Shown: piece by piece, positions 16,296 to 24,867 of the stretch
Numbering within the stretch: the stretch's first letter is position 1
Layout: each line of letters opens with the position of its first letter
From: Janthinobacterium sp. ROICE36
Lineage (GTDB): Bacteria; Pseudomonadota; Gammaproteobacteria; Burkholderiales; Burkholderiaceae_D
Assembly: GCF_002869965.1 (NCBI RefSeq)
Contig: NZ_PEBS01000012.1
Span: forward strand, 1 to 64,000
Length of the DNA: 64,000 nucleotides
Reading direction: 5' to 3'
Made by a program: the position numbers and the translations under genes
The notes under the pieces: generated by a model
What the model was told of the DNA's origin: nothing
Databases searched by the model: none
The model's input: only the letters and a program-made list of their open reading frames with translations

Positions 16296-17186
16296 ATGCG
16301 CGTTGTCGATTACCGTGGCTTGGCCGCCCTCGACGCCGTAATCGGCCTGGGCAGCTTTGAAAAGGCCGCGCAAGCGCTGGCGATCAGCCAGCCGGCCGTG
16401 TCGCAGCGCATCCGCACGCTGGAAAACCTGGAAGGCACCTTGTTGATCATCCGCAGCCACCCGCCCCTGCCTACGGAAGCGGGCCAGCGCCTGATCGCCC
16501 ACTATCGGCAAGTCAAGCTGCTCGAAGCGGCGCTCGACGCCCAGCCCGGCCCCACCACGCAATTGCCGGAGCTGGCCATTGCCGTCAACGCCGACAGCGC
16601 CGCCACCTGGATCCCGGAAGCGCTTGGGCCGCTGCTATCGCCGCCGTCGTGCCTGCTCGATATCCGCCTCGACGACCAGGACCACACCCTGAGCCAGCTG
16701 CGCGAAGGACGCGTGTTTGCCTGCGTCACCAGCGCCAACGATCTGGTGGCCGGCACCACGGCCACGCCGCTGGGCGGCATGCGCTATCTGTGCGTGGCAT
16801 CGCCGGGATTCGCGCAGCAATGGTTTTCCCATGGTTTTACGGTGGAGGCCGTCAGCCAGGCGCCCGCCATCACGTTTGGCAGCAAGGATGCCCTGCACGA
16901 GCGCTACCTGCAGCACCGCCTCGGCTACACGGGCCGCTATCCGCACCATGTGCTCGGTTCGGCGCGCGACTTCGTGCGCTTCATCGAAGCGGGCTATGCT
17001 TATGGTATGGTGCCCCTGCTGCAGGCGGAAACGGCGCTGGCCACCGGCAGGCTGGTCGACGTGGCCGCCGGGCAGGCGCTCGACGTGCCCCTGACCTGGC
17101 ATGCCTGGGATATCCAGACGCCCCTCACGCGTACCCTCTCGGATGCCGTCATCGCCACGGCGCGCAAATGGCTGCTGCAAGATTGA
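16296..17186 (+). CDS. argP: LysR-type regulator ArgP
   Basis: 296 residues. The N-terminal helix-turn-helix (LAALDAVIGLGSFEKAAQALAISQPAVSQRIRTLE) carries the ArgP/LysG form, and the effector domain ends with LTWHAWDIQTPLTRTLSDAV, as in ArgP (IciA). ArgP activates argO when arginine or canavanine is present and is trapped by lysine. The divergent exporter gene confirms the assignment. Confidence 0.9.
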   Translation: MRVVDYRGLAALDAVIGLGSFEKAAQALAISQPAVSQRIRTLENLEGTLLIIRSHPPLPTEAGQRLIAHYRQVKLLEAALDAQPGPTTQLPELAIAVNADSAATWIPEALGPLLSPPSCLLDIRLDDQDHTLSQLREGRVFACVTSANDLVAGTTATPLGGMRYLCVASPGFAQQWFSHGFTVEAVSQAPAITFGSKDALHERYLQHRLGYTGRYPHHVLGSARDFVRFIEAGYAYGMVPLLQAETALATGRLVDVAAGQALDVPLTWHAWDIQTPLTRTLSDAVIATARKWLLQD

Positions 17187-17251
17187 AATAAAACACGAAA
17201 CAGTTAGCTGCTCTACACTGCAAGCATCATCCACCACCATCAGGAGCCAGC

Positions 17252-18286
17252 ATGACGATCCTGCGCACCACATTGTTCGGTTTGGCGGCGACCATCCCGC
17301 TCGCTGCCAGCCTGGCCGCCTGCTCCCCCTTGACCGCCATCAATGCCTTGTCGTCCGGCAGCGCCTCGCAAGTGACGCGGGGCTTGGCCTACGGCCCCCT
17401 GCCACGGCAAAAACTCGATGTGTATGCCCCAAAAATCCGTACGGGGTCCGTGCCCGTGGTGGTGTTCTTTTATGGCGGCAACTGGACGACGGGCGAGCGC
17501 GCCGACTATGCCTTCGTTGGCCATGCGCTCGCGTCACGCGGCTACCTGGCCGTGATCGCCGACTATCGGCTATATCCGGACGTGCACTACCCGGAGATTT
17601 TGCAGGATGCGGCCCGCGCCGTGGCCTGGGCCGCGATGGAGTCCGGCCGCCATGGCGGCGACCCCGCCCGCTTGTTCGTGATGGGCCATAGCGCCGGCGC
17701 CTACAATGCGGCGATGCTGGCGCTCGACGCCAGCCTGCTGGCGCGCCACGGCATGCACCCGCACGACTTGCGGGGATGGATAGGTCTGGCCGGTCCGTAT
17801 GATTTCCTGCCGATCGAAAACACCACCACCCGTCCCGTCTTCTTTTACCCGGACACGCCCGCCTCTTCGCAGCCCATCAACCACGTGACTGCCGAGGCCC
17901 CGCCCGCCTTGCTGATCGCCCCCCTGCCCGGACGGGATAAACTGGTCAATCCGCAACGCAACACGGGTGGCCTGGCCATGGCCTTGCGGGCACACCAACG
18001 GCCGGTGACGGAAACGTATTTCGACAAGGTCAGCCATACCACCTTGCTCGCCTCGCTGGCCAGCCCCTTGCGCATGCTGGCCCCCACGCTGGACGCCGTG
18101 AGCGCTTTTATCGACGCCAACAGCAAGACGGACAACGCGGGCACGCCGCAAGGCACGGGCATGCGGGAAAGCTCGGCTACGCGGCAACGTCCTGCAACGG
18201 CGCAAAGTCCTGCAACGGCGCCGAGCGCCGCCACGCAAGCTGCCGCAGCGCGCCCCGCCACCCACGACAATACGCCCGCCCCCTGA
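17252..18286 (+). CDS. Alpha/beta-hydrolase (esterase/lipase-like) lipoprotein
   Basis: 344 residues. The signal peptide ends in a lipobox at Cys24 (SLAAC), so it is a lipoprotein. The HSL/BD-FAE-type hydrolase fold shows the oxyanion motif FFYGGNW near residue 72 (normally HGGxW, here Y-GG), the nucleophile GHSAGA with Ser147, and a probable His in KVSHTTLLASL near 261. DYRLYPDVHYPEILQDAARAV is typical of carboxylesterases of this group. The last 50 residues are a low-complexity Ala/Thr/Pro/Gln tail, probably unstructured. Substrate unknown. Confidence 0.85.
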   Translation: MTILRTTLFGLAATIPLAASLAACSPLTAINALSSGSASQVTRGLAYGPLPRQKLDVYAPKIRTGSVPVVVFFYGGNWTTGERADYAFVGHALASRGYLAVIADYRLYPDVHYPEILQDAARAVAWAAMESGRHGGDPARLFVMGHSAGAYNAAMLALDASLLARHGMHPHDLRGWIGLAGPYDFLPIENTTTRPVFFYPDTPASSQPINHVTAEAPPALLIAPLPGRDKLVNPQRNTGGLAMALRAHQRPVTETYFDKVSHTTLLASLASPLRMLAPTLDAVSAFIDANSKTDNAGTPQGTGMRESSATRQRPATAQSPATAPSAATQAAAARPATHDNTPAP

Positions 18287-18402
18287 AGGACGGGCGCTCT
18301 GCCCGGACCAAAATGCACGATGCTGCGCCAGCTAAGCGCATCGCAAGGCTCGGTCCGCGTGACGCGGATTGCGCTGCCATTCAGGCCCCAGCAGCGGCCC
18401 GC

Positions 18403-19041
18403 TTATTCTTTACGGCTGGCGCTGCTGCTTTTGCTTTGTGCGGAGCCCGCTTGCGATGCGCTGCCGCTGGCCGAGCTTTCGCTGCCGGCCGACTGCTGGC
18501 TACCCTGCTGGCTGACGCTTTGCAGGCTTTGACCGTCACGGCTTTGCGCGCCGCGCTGCTGGTCGCGGTTGGCGCCGTTTTGATGGTTGGCCTGGAATGG
18601 TTCGGCGACGCGCTGCATGGTTTCCTGCTGCTTGCGCACGTTTTTCTGCGTTTCTTCCGCAGCCGTGCGGGCCACTTCTTCGGCCAGTGCCTTGGCAGTA
18701 CGGCTCGTTTCATTCACATGCCGCTCTGCCACATTGGCCAGTTCGACCTGCGTATCGGCTGCCAGGCGCGACAGCTGTTGCTGGTACTTGCGCAGTTGCT
18801 CGGCGGCTGGCTGGCCCGCTACGGCAGCCACCTGGAACACATCTTCAGCGCGCTCGAGCGTCAGCAGGTTCTGGCTGGTGACAGTGGTTTCTTCCAGCAA
18901 GCCTTGCGCCAGTTGCATGTTCAAGTCATTAAAATGCTGCACCGACTGGAACAAGGACTTCGACACACCATTGAAAAAAGCCAGTTGCGCTTCCAGGTGG
19001 TTTTTGGCGGCAGGGGTAACACTAGGGAAATAGGGATACAT
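18403..19041 (-). CDS. phaP: Phasin-family polyhydroxyalkanoate granule protein
   Basis: 212 residues from ATG 19041 (GAGGA 5 bases upstream; a second in-frame ATG lies 12 bp earlier, inside the SD). The N-terminal two thirds is a long amphipathic helix set (LEAQLAFFNGVSKSLFQSVQHFNDLNMQLA, then TSQNLLTLERAEDVF), as in the phasin_2 family that coats PHA granules. The C-terminal 60 residues are an unusual Ser/Gln/Ala-rich, positively charged tail (Q/S repeats ending in SASRKE), which may bind nucleoid or other granule proteins. No PHA synthase is in the window. Confidence 0.87.
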   Translation of the reverse strand: MYPYFPSVTPAAKNHLEAQLAFFNGVSKSLFQSVQHFNDLNMQLAQGLLEETTVTSQNLLTLERAEDVFQVAAVAGQPAAEQLRKYQQQLSRLAADTQVELANVAERHVNETSRTAKALAEEVARTAAEETQKNVRKQQETMQRVAEPFQANHQNGANRDQQRGAQSRDGQSLQSVSQQGSQQSAGSESSASGSASQAGSAQSKSSSASRKE

Positions 19042-19314
19042 GGAGTTCCTCATTAAATAGCGGTTGGGTAGACACAAGGCGACACCACCGGCTGTCGAAC
19101 GGTGAAGCAGACGACCGGGCTACGCCACGAAACGCGAAAAACATATCCGATTGGTGGAAAGATGCTTTGCAACGCGAGTCCCAAGGCTACGTGAGCACCG
19201 CAGGTGAGGGATGATCTGTATCAAAGGTACGCCAGGCAGCGCAAAGAGTTTTGGCTGGACGGCTTGCCCTTGGCAAACGTCAGTGACAGGAAGGAAAATC
19301 TGTGCCAGGCACGC

Positions 19315-19650
19315 TCAAGAAACAGTGCCCGTGGCCGGCACGACGGGCTTGTAACCATGGCTACGCAGCGAGGCTTCCAGCCAGCGGTTGCCATACCAGC
19401 CACGTGCCAGCAGGTAACTGAGCTCTGCAGCGGCCATCAGCAGCATCAGCGGACCGATGTGCAGTTCGGTGGCCAGATGGCTGCCAAACCACAGGCAGAC
19501 ATCCATCGCCAGCATCAGCAGCAACAGCCACCAGCGGCGCTTGGCCACGGCCCAGAACGAGCCCAGCAACAGAGCCGGCCAGGAAAATCCCCCTTTCACA
19601 TAGGCATAGCGGCCGGCATCGTCGGCAAACAGGGTGGCGCTGTGCTTCAT
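19315..19650 (-). CDS. DUF2628-family membrane protein
   Basis: 111 residues. GGFSWPALLLGSFWAVAKRRWW is the DUF2628 hallmark, followed by two hydrophobic segments (LLLLMLAMDVCLWFG and IGPLMLLMAAAELSYLLA) and WYGNRWLEASL-SHGY, all typical of the family. An inner-membrane protein of unknown function. It lies 27 bp after the VOC gene and may be the last gene of the creatininase-led group. Confidence 0.8.
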   Translation of the reverse strand: MKHSATLFADDAGRYAYVKGGFSWPALLLGSFWAVAKRRWWLLLLMLAMDVCLWFGSHLATELHIGPLMLLMAAAELSYLLARGWYGNRWLEASLRSHGYKPVVPATGTVS

Positions 19651-19677
19651 GCGGCTCTCTTTGGGTAATGAACGGTG

Positions 19678-20049
19678 TCAGGCTTCGGGATGGTGGCAGA
19701 CGGCTTCGACATTGTGACCGTCCGGGCCCAGCACGAAGGCGCCATAGTAATGCGGGTGATACATGGCGCGAATGCCTGGCGCGCCGTTATCCTTGCCGCC
19801 CGCTTCCAGCGCGGCTTTGTAAAACGCGTGCACCTGGGCACGCTTGTCCGCCGCGAAAGCCAGATGCATGCCGGCATGCGGCGTGCCGCCCACGCCGAAC
19901 CAGAAATCGGGCTTGCCATCCTTGCCCAGGCCAACCCAACCCTGCGCTTCCATCACCACCGACACGCCCAGGGGCGCCAGGGCAGCCGAAAAGAAAGCCT
20001 TGCTGGCCTGTGCATCGCTGACATTCAAACCGATGTGATCAAGAATCAT
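19678..20049 (-). CDS. VOC-family (glyoxalase-like) protein
   Basis: 123 residues, the usual single-domain length. It has the N-terminal LDHIGLNVSDAQASKAFFSAALAPLG, a His in GMHLAFAA and the C-terminal HPHYYGAFVLGPDGHNVEAVCH, giving a vicinal-oxygen-chelate fold with candidate metal ligands (two His and a Glu). The YYGAFVLGPDGHNVEAVCH end is typical of the large VOC group annotated as lactoylglutathione-lyase-like. The reaction is not known. It is preceded by a gap of 79 bp from the PPOX gene. Confidence 0.87.
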   Translation of the reverse strand: MILDHIGLNVSDAQASKAFFSAALAPLGVSVVMEAQGWVGLGKDGKPDFWFGVGGTPHAGMHLAFAADKRAQVHAFYKAALEAGGKDNGAPGIRAMYHPHYYGAFVLGPDGHNVEAVCHHPEA

Positions 20050-20128
20050 GATGGCGCTCCTTGGAGGGTATGGAAAATAAAGAAAGGAAACACAGTATGC
20101 GCCAACATTGCCTTTTTCGCAAGTAAAG

Positions 20129-20734
20129 CTACAGATCCGGCGCGTAGCGGGCGACCATCTGCGCCTGTGTTTCCTGCGGCCCGCTGCCGCCCGTCTGGTC
20201 TTGGATCATCTGGCCCATCGTCGGCAAGACGCAGCGTTCGACTTGCGCCGCGCTATCCCACAGACGCGAACGCATGAGGGCCTTGGCGCAATGCAGATAC
20301 GCCTCTGCCACGCGCATGCGCATGACCAGGCGCGGCGGGTGGCGCTCGCCGGCGAAGTGCGCCAGCAGCGCCGGATCGTCGCTGAGACTGGCCTCGCCAT
20401 TCACACGCAGGGTTTCATCGACGCCAGGGATCATGAACAGCAGCCCCGCCCTGCCCGTCTCGGCAATATTGCTGAAACTGTCGAGGCGGTTATTACCCTT
20501 GGCATCGGGCAGCAGCAAGGTATGGGCATCGAGCACCTGCACGAAACCGGGCGCGCCGCCGCGCGGTGAGGCGTCGAGCTGGCCGCCAGTGCCGCCCGTG
20601 GCCAGCACGACGAACGGCGACAGGCCAATGAACGCCATGCAATGTGGGTCGAGACGGTCGAGCTGCTTGCTCAGCGCCCGCCCCTGCGCGGGCGTATAAT
20701 GCGCGCGCAGTTGCTCTATGGAATCGATGCGCAT
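20129..20734 (-). CDS. PPOX-type FMN-binding flavoprotein (MSMEG_1061-like)
   Basis: 201 residues from ATG 20734. The split-barrel flavin-binding fold shows FVVLATGGTGGQLDASPRGGAPGFV, then LLLPDAKGNNRLDSFSNI and VGLLFMIPGVDETLRVNG-type sequence. This order is characteristic of the PPOX class of the MSMEG_1061 family. These proteins bind FMN or F420 and reduce or oxidise small molecules; the substrate is unknown. It lies 11 bp downstream of the beta-propeller gene and is probably cotranscribed with it. Confidence 0.85.
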   Translation of the reverse strand: MRIDSIEQLRAHYTPAQGRALSKQLDRLDPHCMAFIGLSPFVVLATGGTGGQLDASPRGGAPGFVQVLDAHTLLLPDAKGNNRLDSFSNIAETGRAGLLFMIPGVDETLRVNGEASLSDDPALLAHFAGERHPPRLVMRMRVAEAYLHCAKALMRSRLWDSAAQVERCVLPTMGQMIQDQTGGSGPQETQAQMVARYAPDL

Positions 20735-20745
20735 GGCCCCGGTGC

Positions 20746-22017
20746 CTAGCGCAGGTTGCCCGTATGGCCGAGCGAATAGCGGCCCGGCTGCGGCCACACG
20801 GTGAGGCCGTGCGGTTCCTGGCCAACTTTCACCTTGGACACGTCGCCACTGTTCGTATCGATGCGGTACACCACATCGTCGAAGCGGCCGGACAGCCACA
20901 GGTATTTGCCATCGGCCGATACATTGCCCATGTCGGGGCTGCCGCCGCCGGGAATCGGCCAGTTCGCCACCACTTTTTCGGTGGCAAAATCGATCACGCT
21001 GACGCTGCCCTTGCCATTGCGCTTGCCGTGGATGCGGTGCGTGCCGCGGTTGGCCACGTACAGTTTCTTGCCATCGCGGCTAGGGTAGAGGCCGTGCGCG
21101 CCCACGCCCGTCTGGATGAAGCCGATTTCCTTCAGGGTGGCGCCATCGACGATGTGCACGCCGTCGGCATCCATGTCGGCGATAAAGAATTTCTTGCCGT
21201 CCGGCGAGATGCGTATGTCTTGCGGCATGCCCTTCTTGACGCTGCAGATTTCATTTGCCGGGCCGCCCACGGGGCCGGACTCGGCAAAGCGCTTGGCCGG
21301 CATCTGCAATTTCAGGTAGCCGTCGACCTTGCGCCCCACCAGGTCGATCTTGGCGATGGTGCCATCGAACTCGCAGGTGAACATGGCGTAGCGGCCGTCA
21401 TTCGAGAAATCCGCATGGTTGATGCCGCCGCACTGAGGTGTGTCGATCGAATACTGCACCGCCATGGTCTTCGGATCGCGGAAATCGAGGCGGTGGCGCG
21501 CTTCAGCCACGACGATGGCCGATTTTCCGTCCGGCGTGTAATACATATTGTAGGGATCATCGACGGGCACTTCCTTGCCCGGGTTGCCGCTCAAAGGGTC
21601 GATCGGCGTCAAACTGCCCTTGTCCGTGCGTTCGGCATTGTTCGCCACCCACAGGGTGCGCAAGTCCCACGACGGCACCACGTGCTGCGGACCGCTGCCG
21701 ACCTTGAACTTGTCGACCACCTTCAGGCTCTCCTGGTCGATCACATACACGTCGTTCGAGCGCAGGTTGGGCACGTAGACACGGCGCAAATGATCTTTGA
21801 CGACAGGACTCATATTGCTGCTGGCGATGCTGCCATACACGTTTTTCGGGTCCACCAGCGGCGGCATGCCCGGCAGCGGGGAATAGGCGGCAGTCGGTGC
21901 GGCGGCAGCAGGGGTCGCGGGGCTGGCGCCGGTGACCTGGCTGGCCACGCCCAGTCCTGCCAGTGCAGCAGCCAGGGCAGACAAGGTGACAATGGTGCGT
22001 CGTTGAGATTTTTTCAT
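20746..22017 (-). CDS. Secreted YVTN-type beta-propeller protein
   Basis: 423 residues with a signal peptide (TIVTLSALAAALAGLGVASQ) and an Ala/Pro-rich linker. The body has seven-bladed-propeller repeats: RRVYVPNLRSNDVYVIDQESLKVVDKF, then LYVANRGTHRIH, then YLWLSGRFDDVVYRIDTNSGDV. This is the YncE/YVTN-family pattern and resembles the propellers of cytochrome cd1 and surface-layer proteins. One blade has Cys residues (QCGGINH, FTCEFDG). There is no enzyme motif; a periplasmic binding or scaffold role is inferred. Sandwiched between creatininase-type and PPOX genes on one strand. Confidence 0.8.
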   Translation of the reverse strand: MKKSQRRTIVTLSALAAALAGLGVASQVTGASPATPAAAAPTAAYSPLPGMPPLVDPKNVYGSIASSNMSPVVKDHLRRVYVPNLRSNDVYVIDQESLKVVDKFKVGSGPQHVVPSWDLRTLWVANNAERTDKGSLTPIDPLSGNPGKEVPVDDPYNMYYTPDGKSAIVVAEARHRLDFRDPKTMAVQYSIDTPQCGGINHADFSNDGRYAMFTCEFDGTIAKIDLVGRKVDGYLKLQMPAKRFAESGPVGGPANEICSVKKGMPQDIRISPDGKKFFIADMDADGVHIVDGATLKEIGFIQTGVGAHGLYPSRDGKKLYVANRGTHRIHGKRNGKGSVSVIDFATEKVVANWPIPGGGSPDMGNVSADGKYLWLSGRFDDVVYRIDTNSGDVSKVKVGQEPHGLTVWPQPGRYSLGHTGNLR

Positions 22018-22074
22018 GTAATTTCGCGTCTTTTCGTTGCAAAAGCCGGAAGTTCAGCACTTCCGGCGGAGAAT

Positions 22075-22968
22075 TCACTTGTTGCGTTGTAGTAACTGCT
22101 TGATGGCGGCCACCGAGGTGTCGACCTGCAACTTGACGCCCACCTGGCCCAATTCAGCCGTGGCACGCGTGGCGTCGCCGCGCACGCCGTCCGCCACGCC
22201 GGGCTTGGGTCCGTGGGCCATGGCTGCGCTGCGCACGAGCGACGGATCCGTCGCCAGCATCAGCGCCGCGTCGGCCAAGCCCGCATGCAAGCCGATTTCG
22301 GCGCTGCTGTAGCCGCGCTTCTGCAGTTCAGCAATATATGGCGATTGCGTAATGTCATAGTAATCGAGCAAGGCATACGCACGCGCATCTTTCGCCGGGG
22401 AAGCTTTGCCCCAGGCCCGATTCAGCTTATTCGCCACATTCTGCTCGTTCTTCTGGTAACCGCCGTGATCGCCGAGGAAAATGATGTCGCGAAAACCATG
22501 CTGGCGCAGGCTGGCGGCCGCCCCTTCCAGCACCGCTTCGAAGGCGGCCGGCGGTATCGAGATGGTGCCGGCAAAGCGCATGTGGCCGGCCGGTGGCGAA
22601 ATCGCGCCTTCCGGCACGTAGGAAACCACGGGCGCAACGATGGTGTTGCCCAGCTTTTGCGCGATCTGCCGCGCCAGCAAGCTGGCACGCACATTGTGCT
22701 TGCCCAGCGCGATATATGGCCCGCTCTGCTCGACGCCGCCAATCGGCACCAACACGGTGGTGGCGCCGTGGTCTATGCGGCTGCGCAACTCCGTGCTGGT
22801 CAGTTCTTCCAGCATGACGCTGCTGCTGGCAGGCGTGGCCGCCAGAGCGGACGCCGCAGGAATCAGGCAGAACAGGGTCAGGGCAAACAGGGAGCCGGAT
22901 GGCTTGGACAGAATGGAGGGCGCGCGCGGCGCCAGGGGTACATTCGGCAGGGGGAACTGCAGAGTCAT
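22075..22968 (-). CDS. Secreted creatininase-family amidohydrolase
   Basis: 297 residues from ATG 22968 (a TTG 24 bp upstream is also in frame). A signal peptide ends near ASALAA, so the protein is periplasmic. The fold is creatininase-like: VPIGGVEQSGPYIALGKHN, GHMRFAGTISIPPAAFEAVL, IIFLGDHGGYQ and EIGLHAGLADAALML. Compared with creatininase and formamide hydrolases (EQHGPHLPLGTD, NGHGGN), the first metal-binding His is Ser and the Asp position is shifted to KHN, so the metal site is altered. Substrate unknown. It begins the creatininase/propeller/PPOX group. Confidence 0.82.
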   Translation of the reverse strand: MTLQFPLPNVPLAPRAPSILSKPSGSLFALTLFCLIPAASALAATPASSSVMLEELTSTELRSRIDHGATTVLVPIGGVEQSGPYIALGKHNVRASLLARQIAQKLGNTIVAPVVSYVPEGAISPPAGHMRFAGTISIPPAAFEAVLEGAAASLRQHGFRDIIFLGDHGGYQKNEQNVANKLNRAWGKASPAKDARAYALLDYYDITQSPYIAELQKRGYSSAEIGLHAGLADAALMLATDPSLVRSAAMAHGPKPGVADGVRGDATRATAELGQVGVKLQVDTSVAAIKQLLQRNK

Positions 22969-23266
22969 AAGCAAACATCTTTCCAAGGTCAAAGCGTGAC
23001 GCCGTGCCCGGCCTTGCCAGGCAAGCTGGCTGCCACGCAGGAATTGTATTCCATCATGACGGTAACGGCACGTTAATTTGACGCGGTACTTTGCAAGGAA
23101 TTGACGAGGGGAAACTATCCATCAGGCGATTGTCGCGCTAGCCCCGCATCGACATCGCCATGAATACATTGAATGGCGTAGTCGCCGGTCCAGGCCAACG
23201 CACCGGATGCGGGCAATATGATTCTTCCCCGTCAACCGCAGCCGCCGGCGGCGCCCTGGACATCCC

Positions 23267-23566
23267 CTACAGTTTATTGCGCCTACGCCATGCAATAAAT
23301 CGTCCCAGCAAGGCGCCTGTCACAACGGACACCAGAAGCCAACCGTTAACTTCACTTTCGTCCTGAGAGAGAGCCAGCCAACTCACGATGCCGACGACGA
23401 AGCCGGCCAATCCGCCATAGCCTGCATCCATGCGCCGGTCCAGATTGTCCACGGTTTGTTGCAGCCCTTCAGGCCGGGCAATTGCCTCTTGTATCAGGAT
23501 GGTTCCACACTCGAGGCAACGTACACTCATGGCCGAATTTTGGGCATTACACACTGGGCAAGTCAT
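23267..23566 (-). CDS. Small zinc-ribbon membrane protein
   Basis: 99 residues. An N-terminal zinc ribbon uses CPVC (3-6) and CLEC (17-20). A linker helix (LQQTVDNLDRRMDAG) and two membrane segments follow (GLAGFVVGIVSWLAL, then WLLVSVVTGALLGRFIA), ending in the basic tail RRRNKL. Zinc-ribbon plus two-helix proteins are common and mostly uncharacterised. No neighbours suggest a role. Confidence 0.75.
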   Translation of the reverse strand: MTCPVCNAQNSAMSVRCLECGTILIQEAIARPEGLQQTVDNLDRRMDAGYGGLAGFVVGIVSWLALSQDESEVNGWLLVSVVTGALLGRFIAWRRRNKL

Positions 23567-23825
23567 TGGCGGCCAGAAAAGAGAGGAGGCTTGATTGATA
23601 AAAATTGGCGAACGAAATAGTTTCCAAAAAGAAAATCAATCAATATAACATGCCCATTCCACGTTTTGCTAAAAAGCTTATATCAGTGAGCCTGCTTTGC
23701 AAGGCCTGTGATGCTGCGCGACATCGCGTGATGCGACGCAGCAAATATAAATTCGGCAGCGTCAGGAATAATCTCTTTGGGGTAGGAATATTGCGCAAGC
23801 AGCCGCCAGTGCGGCGGCCAGGAGA

Positions 23826-24752
23826 TCAGCGCAGCGATACAGGACCAGGAAGGGGCGAGGAAAAATGCAGGTGGGTACACAGATGGGCAACAAAGACGCG
23901 GATTTTCGGTGACAGGTGGCGGCTCGATGGCCACAGCACCCAGAACTTGCTCGCATACAGCAAATCGTCAGCCAGCACGGCTTGCAGTTCGCCGCGCGCG
24001 ATGGCGTCGCGCACGATAAAGTCGGGCAGGTAAGCGAGGCCCACACCCTGCGTGGCGGCGCCGATCAGCGCTTCGATATTGTTGCAGGTCAAGGCCGTTG
24101 GCAAGCGCAACTCGCCGCCGCTATCGCCATCGGCACGCTGCAAGGCCCATTCCTGCAACTTGCCCGTGGTGGGAAATTTATAGCGCACGCAGGCGTGGCC
24201 TTCCAGCGCGCGCGGCGTGGCTGGCACGCCATGGCGGGCGAAATACGCGGGAGAGCCCACGATGGCGAAGGCAAACGGCCCCAGCTCGCGCGCCATCAGG
24301 CGCGAATCGGTGAGCGTGCCGCTGCGCACGGCCACGTCGACGCCTTCGGCCACCACGTCGACCAGGCGGTCGTTGAAATCGAGGTCGAGCTCGATCTCCG
24401 GATACAGGCGCGTAAATTCGGCCAGCAGGAGCAATATGATGCGGTAGCCGATCACGGGCAGGCTGACCCTGAGCTTGCCGCGCGGCGCCAGGGCCAGTTG
24501 CGACAGTTCCGCCTCGGCATCGCCGAGGTCGGCCAGGATGCGCTGGCAGCGCTCGTAAAACAGCGCGCCCTCGTTGCTCAGGCTGATGCGCCGCGTGCTG
24601 CGGTTGAGCAGGCGCACGCCCAGCTTTTCTTCCAGCCGCGCCACGCTCTTGCCCACGGCCGAGGCCGACACACCGAGCAGGCGCCCGGCCGCCACGTAGC
24701 TGCGCATTTCCGCCGCGCGCACGAAGGCGGCGATGCCGTTCAGATTATCCAT
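23826..24752 (-). CDS. LysR-type transcriptional regulator
   Basis: 308 residues. HTH: NLNGIAAFVRAAEMRSYVAAGRLLGVSASAVGKSVARLEEKLGVRLLNRSTRRISL, the CrgA/DsdC-like subgroup with VAVRSGTLTDSRLMARELG in the effector domain. The C-terminus (LCTHLHFSSPLPGPVSLR) is normal in length. It is divergent from an MFS exporter, 115 bp apart, and so probably controls it. Confidence 0.9.
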   Translation of the reverse strand: MDNLNGIAAFVRAAEMRSYVAAGRLLGVSASAVGKSVARLEEKLGVRLLNRSTRRISLSNEGALFYERCQRILADLGDAEAELSQLALAPRGKLRVSLPVIGYRIILLLLAEFTRLYPEIELDLDFNDRLVDVVAEGVDVAVRSGTLTDSRLMARELGPFAFAIVGSPAYFARHGVPATPRALEGHACVRYKFPTTGKLQEWALQRADGDSGGELRLPTALTCNNIEALIGAATQGVGLAYLPDFIVRDAIARGELQAVLADDLLYASKFWVLWPSSRHLSPKIRVFVAHLCTHLHFSSPLPGPVSLR

Positions 24753-24867
24753 GCCACCTCGCCATCTCCATTAAGGAATATTTGTCCGTTATGAATGGAT
24801 TTTCAACCACTTTTTCATTGATTGCGTCCATATTATCATCAGATTCCCTCTTTCTGGAATCATTCCC

